DNA of 64,000 nucleotides from Membranipora membranacea (Eukaryota; Bryozoa; Gymnolaemata; Cheilostomatida; Membraniporidae). The stretch is from assembly GCA_914767715.1 (NCBI GenBank), contig OU612075.1, positions 13,888,001 to 13,952,000 of the forward strand. The letters are read 5' to 3'. The position numbers were made by a program, and so were the translations under genes. This document shows positions 63,710 to 64,000 of the stretch, in pieces (position 1 is the first letter of the stretch; each line of letters starts with the position of its first letter). The notes beneath the pieces are model-generated. The model saw only the letters and a list, made by a program, of their open reading frames with translations, did no database searches and was not told the origin of the DNA.

Positions 63710-63878
63710 GAAGCAGTTAAAGAATAAGTCCTCATTCTCAGCCCGGTATAAGATCAAGAAGGAAGTAGTATTGGAGGTGTGGATAATTTTATTTTGGAAG
63801 CTAAGCCGACGATGATGGGACATATATGAACTATATCAGATCAGCCTCAGTCAGGCGAATAAACAGCAGACAGTTAAT
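63710..63878 (+). CDS. Two candidate exons of an unidentified gene running off the window
   Basis: The first candidate, 63710-63776, follows TCTTACTAG, is open in one frame (KQLKNKSSFSARYKIKKEVVLE) and ends before GTGTGG in phase 0. The second, 63840-63878, follows CTATATCAG, reads ISLSQANKQQTVN and ends before GTGAGT. Phases agree with each other. The first requires an upstream exon ending in phase 2, which I could not find. The QANKQ in the second echoes the KIF28 last exon (VLQANKQT). No family is recognised. Confidence 0.3.
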
Positions 63879-64000
63879 GTGAGTAAATATATTCTGACTT
63901 CTTTTATGTGAGTCTTACATAAACATATACTTTCCTATCATACTGTAAATTAGATGACAGAATTGCTTTTGGCTCTATCGTCTATTAACCTTCCTCTCGA

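Noticed and set aside
1-64000. CRISPR arrays, operons, bacterial promoters or phage modules
   Set aside because: The window is spliced eukaryotic DNA; no regularly spaced direct repeats with unique spacers were seen.

Overview
This is animal nuclear DNA. It is AT-rich, its genes are split by GT-AG introns of about 100 to 2400 bases, and much of the space between genes is repeats and transposon remnants. The gene set (a KIF28-type kinesin, TAX1BP3, a light-chain amino acid transporter) together with lineage-restricted secreted and coiled-coil proteins and a Mutator-like transposon suggests a non-vertebrate metazoan, perhaps a sponge or cnidarian. That placement is a guess.

Layout. 1-4.9 kb is intergenic: a 392-bp hAT-type MITE with perfect 8-bp target duplications and one copy of a long noncoding repeat. 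4.9-9.6 kb (minus strand) holds an 86-aa gene and a nine-exon gene for a 509-aa secreted protein with three furin-type sites, two of them preceded by glycine. 10.6-15.2 kb is a cluster of diverged copies of the long noncoding repeat. 15.6-21.3 kb (plus) encodes a 395-aa coiled-coil protein with one membrane segment near its C-terminus. 22.6-26.5 kb (plus) is a complete six-exon SLC7A9-like transporter. 27.6-31.9 kb (minus) is TAX1BP3. 33.0-38.5 kb is a Mutator-like DNA transposon with matching terminal repeats and a 9-bp target duplication; it carries a broken transposase gene with a PHD-like finger and is itself split by a truncated LINE. 38.9-61.0 kb (plus) is a complete 32-exon KIF28-type kinesin of 1144 aa. 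The last 3 kb hold only weak exon candidates.

All six gene models were assembled by hand from splice sites and reading phase. Each sums to a whole number of codons from ATG to stop, except that the true start of the 395-aa gene is uncertain. The genes do not form an evident pathway. The most notable observations are the Mutator-like element, and within KIF28 a run of in-frame 15-30 base exons behind a GCATG cluster, a duplicated tail exon, and a C-terminal CTLM that looks like a prenylation box.
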